Below are positions 6,569-6,768 of a stretch of 6,768 bases of DNA, one piece after another (positions within the stretch are counted from its first letter, which is position 1; every line of letters begins with the position of its first letter). Location: contig JAABVY010000294.1 of NCBI GenBank assembly GCA_011777135.1, positions 11,830 to 18,597 on the forward strand, in the 5' to 3' direction. The DNA comes from Candidatus Zixiibacteriota bacterium. Its GTDB lineage: Bacteria > Zixibacteria > MSB-5A5 > JAABVY01. Made by a program: the position numbers and the translations under genes. The notes below the pieces were generated by a model, which was given only the letters and a program-made list of their open reading frames with translations, made no database searches and had not been told where the DNA came from.

Positions 6569-6589
6569 TTCCCATTCTGGGAGTTTTTT
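6569..6589 (+). terminator. Possible weak intrinsic terminator between the two lipoprotein genes
   Basis: A 5-bp stem TCCCA/TGGGA (6570-6574 with 6578-6582, loop TTC), extendable by one G-U pair, is followed by six T's at 6584-6589. The arrangement is terminator-like but the stem is short. The same GGGAG could instead act as a Shine-Dalgarno for an ATG at 6593, and the T-run leads into a TATAAT. The 179-bp gap (6448-6626) otherwise shows only minor inverted repeats, such as GCAATC/GATTGC at 6454-6473. Confidence 0.3.
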
Positions 6590-6594
6590 ATAAT
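6589..6594 (+). promoter_or_regulatory. Candidate -10 element for the beta-helix lipoprotein gene
   Basis: A perfect TATAAT lies 32 nt before TTG 6627, which would place the transcription start near 6601 and give a short leader. No convincing -35 hexamer is found 16-18 nt upstream, so this is weak unless an activator or alternative sigma contact is used. Confidence 0.3.
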
Positions 6595-6615
6595 GAAATT
6601 TACCAAATCCTATCC

Positions 6616-6620
6616 GGGAG
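6616..6620 (+). promoter_or_regulatory. Shine-Dalgarno that selects TTG 6627
   Basis: GGGAG lies 6 nt before TTG 6627. This decides the start of the lipoprotein frame over ATG 6593, which is out of frame with it and encodes no recognisable signal peptide. Confidence 0.7.
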
Positions 6621-6626
6621 CGCTTT

Positions 6627-6768
6627 TTGCAGAAATATATAATATTAATTACTCTCATTCTGTTACTGATTTCCTGCGGAGAAGATCCCCCCACCGAAAC
6701 CAGGGAGACTGTCATTCGCAACGTTCCTCAGGATTATATCACTATTGCCGAGGCGGTGGAGGCATCAT
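6627..6768 (+). CDS. N-terminus of a lipoprotein, probably a right-handed beta-helix surface protein (3' partial)
   Basis: From TTG 6627 the frame stays open to the window edge (47 codons). It begins MQKYIILITLILLLISCGED, a lipoprotein signal peptide with an ideal lipobox (LISC) and lipid-modified Cys17. A short Pro/Thr/Glu-rich linker follows, then NVPQDYITIAEAVEAS (32-47). The pattern V-P-x-D-Y-x-T-I-x-x-A-[VI]-x-A is the usual opening of right-handed parallel beta-helix proteins (NosD or pectate-lyase-like repeats). That makes a surface-anchored beta-helix protein likely, binding or cleaving polysaccharide or acting structurally. The rest lies outside the window, so length and activity are unknown. 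Signal and lipobox are clear; the beta-helix call rests on about 15 residues. Confidence 0.75.
   Translation, partial: MQKYIILITLILLLISCGEDPPTETRETVIRNVPQDYITIAEAVEAS

Noticed and set aside
6458..6721. 87-codon - strand open frame with Cys-rich stretch
   Set aside because: It lies antisense to the intergenic region and the lipoprotein start, shows no family resemblance and has no plausible place in an operon. Its Cys spacing (C-C-x-x-C) appears incidental.
6593..6768. ATG-start frame at the right edge as the real gene
   Set aside because: Its product has no signal peptide or recognisable domain and is Arg/His/Gly-rich like a wrong-frame translation. The overlapping frame has a textbook lipobox and beta-helix opening.
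1..6768. Mobile element, prophage, CRISPR or defence system
   Set aside because: No transposase, integrase, direct-repeat array, terminal repeats, tRNA edge or toxin-antitoxin-like pair was found. All genes fit chromosomal housekeeping or envelope functions.

Overview
This is a 6.8 kb bacterial chromosomal segment that is densely coding and looks like ordinary core or near-core sequence. There is no transposase, integrase, tRNA, CRISPR array or phage gene. Base composition is balanced by eye. Shine-Dalgarno sequences are recognisable, there is one near-consensus sigma-70-type promoter, and TTG starts are used for both short lipoprotein genes. Exported TldD-like proteins, small lipoproteins and a beta-helix-type lipoprotein suggest a Gram-negative-type (diderm) bacterium. 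An uncultivated FCB-group lineage such as Zixibacteria is a guess and cannot be established from the sequence.

Left end, + strand (1-659): the last 43 codons of an unrecognised protein overlap the start of a small membrane protein of the isoprenylcysteine carboxyl methyltransferase / phospholipid methyltransferase-like family. It ends tail-to-tail against the next block, and a perfect 12-bp hairpin sits across the junction.

Middle, - strand (682-6164): five genes run leftwards in tight series: GNAT acetyltransferase, RluD-family 23S rRNA pseudouridine synthase, a RelA-type zinc-finger plus winged-helix protein, a secreted TldD-like metalloprotease, and a secreted TldE-like paralogue without metal ligands. 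Gaps are 3, 19, 39 and 23 nt. A TTGACT-17-TATACT promoter lies just upstream of the first gene, so the whole block can be one transcript. The first three genes have a possible ribosome/translation theme. The last two are a tandem duplication in which one copy keeps the zinc site and the other has lost it, mirroring the active/inactive TldD-TldE pair but with signal peptides on both.

Right end, + strand (6165-6768): a 145-bp divergent intergenic region holds the promoter above and a 9-bp inverted repeat abutting the ribosome binding site of a 45-residue lipoprotein gene. After a 179-bp gap, a second lipoprotein gene starts and runs off the window. Its beginning resembles the N-terminus of right-handed parallel beta-helix surface proteins.

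The two most interesting items are the free-standing RelA zinc-finger/winged-helix fusion and the exported TldD/TldE-like pair.
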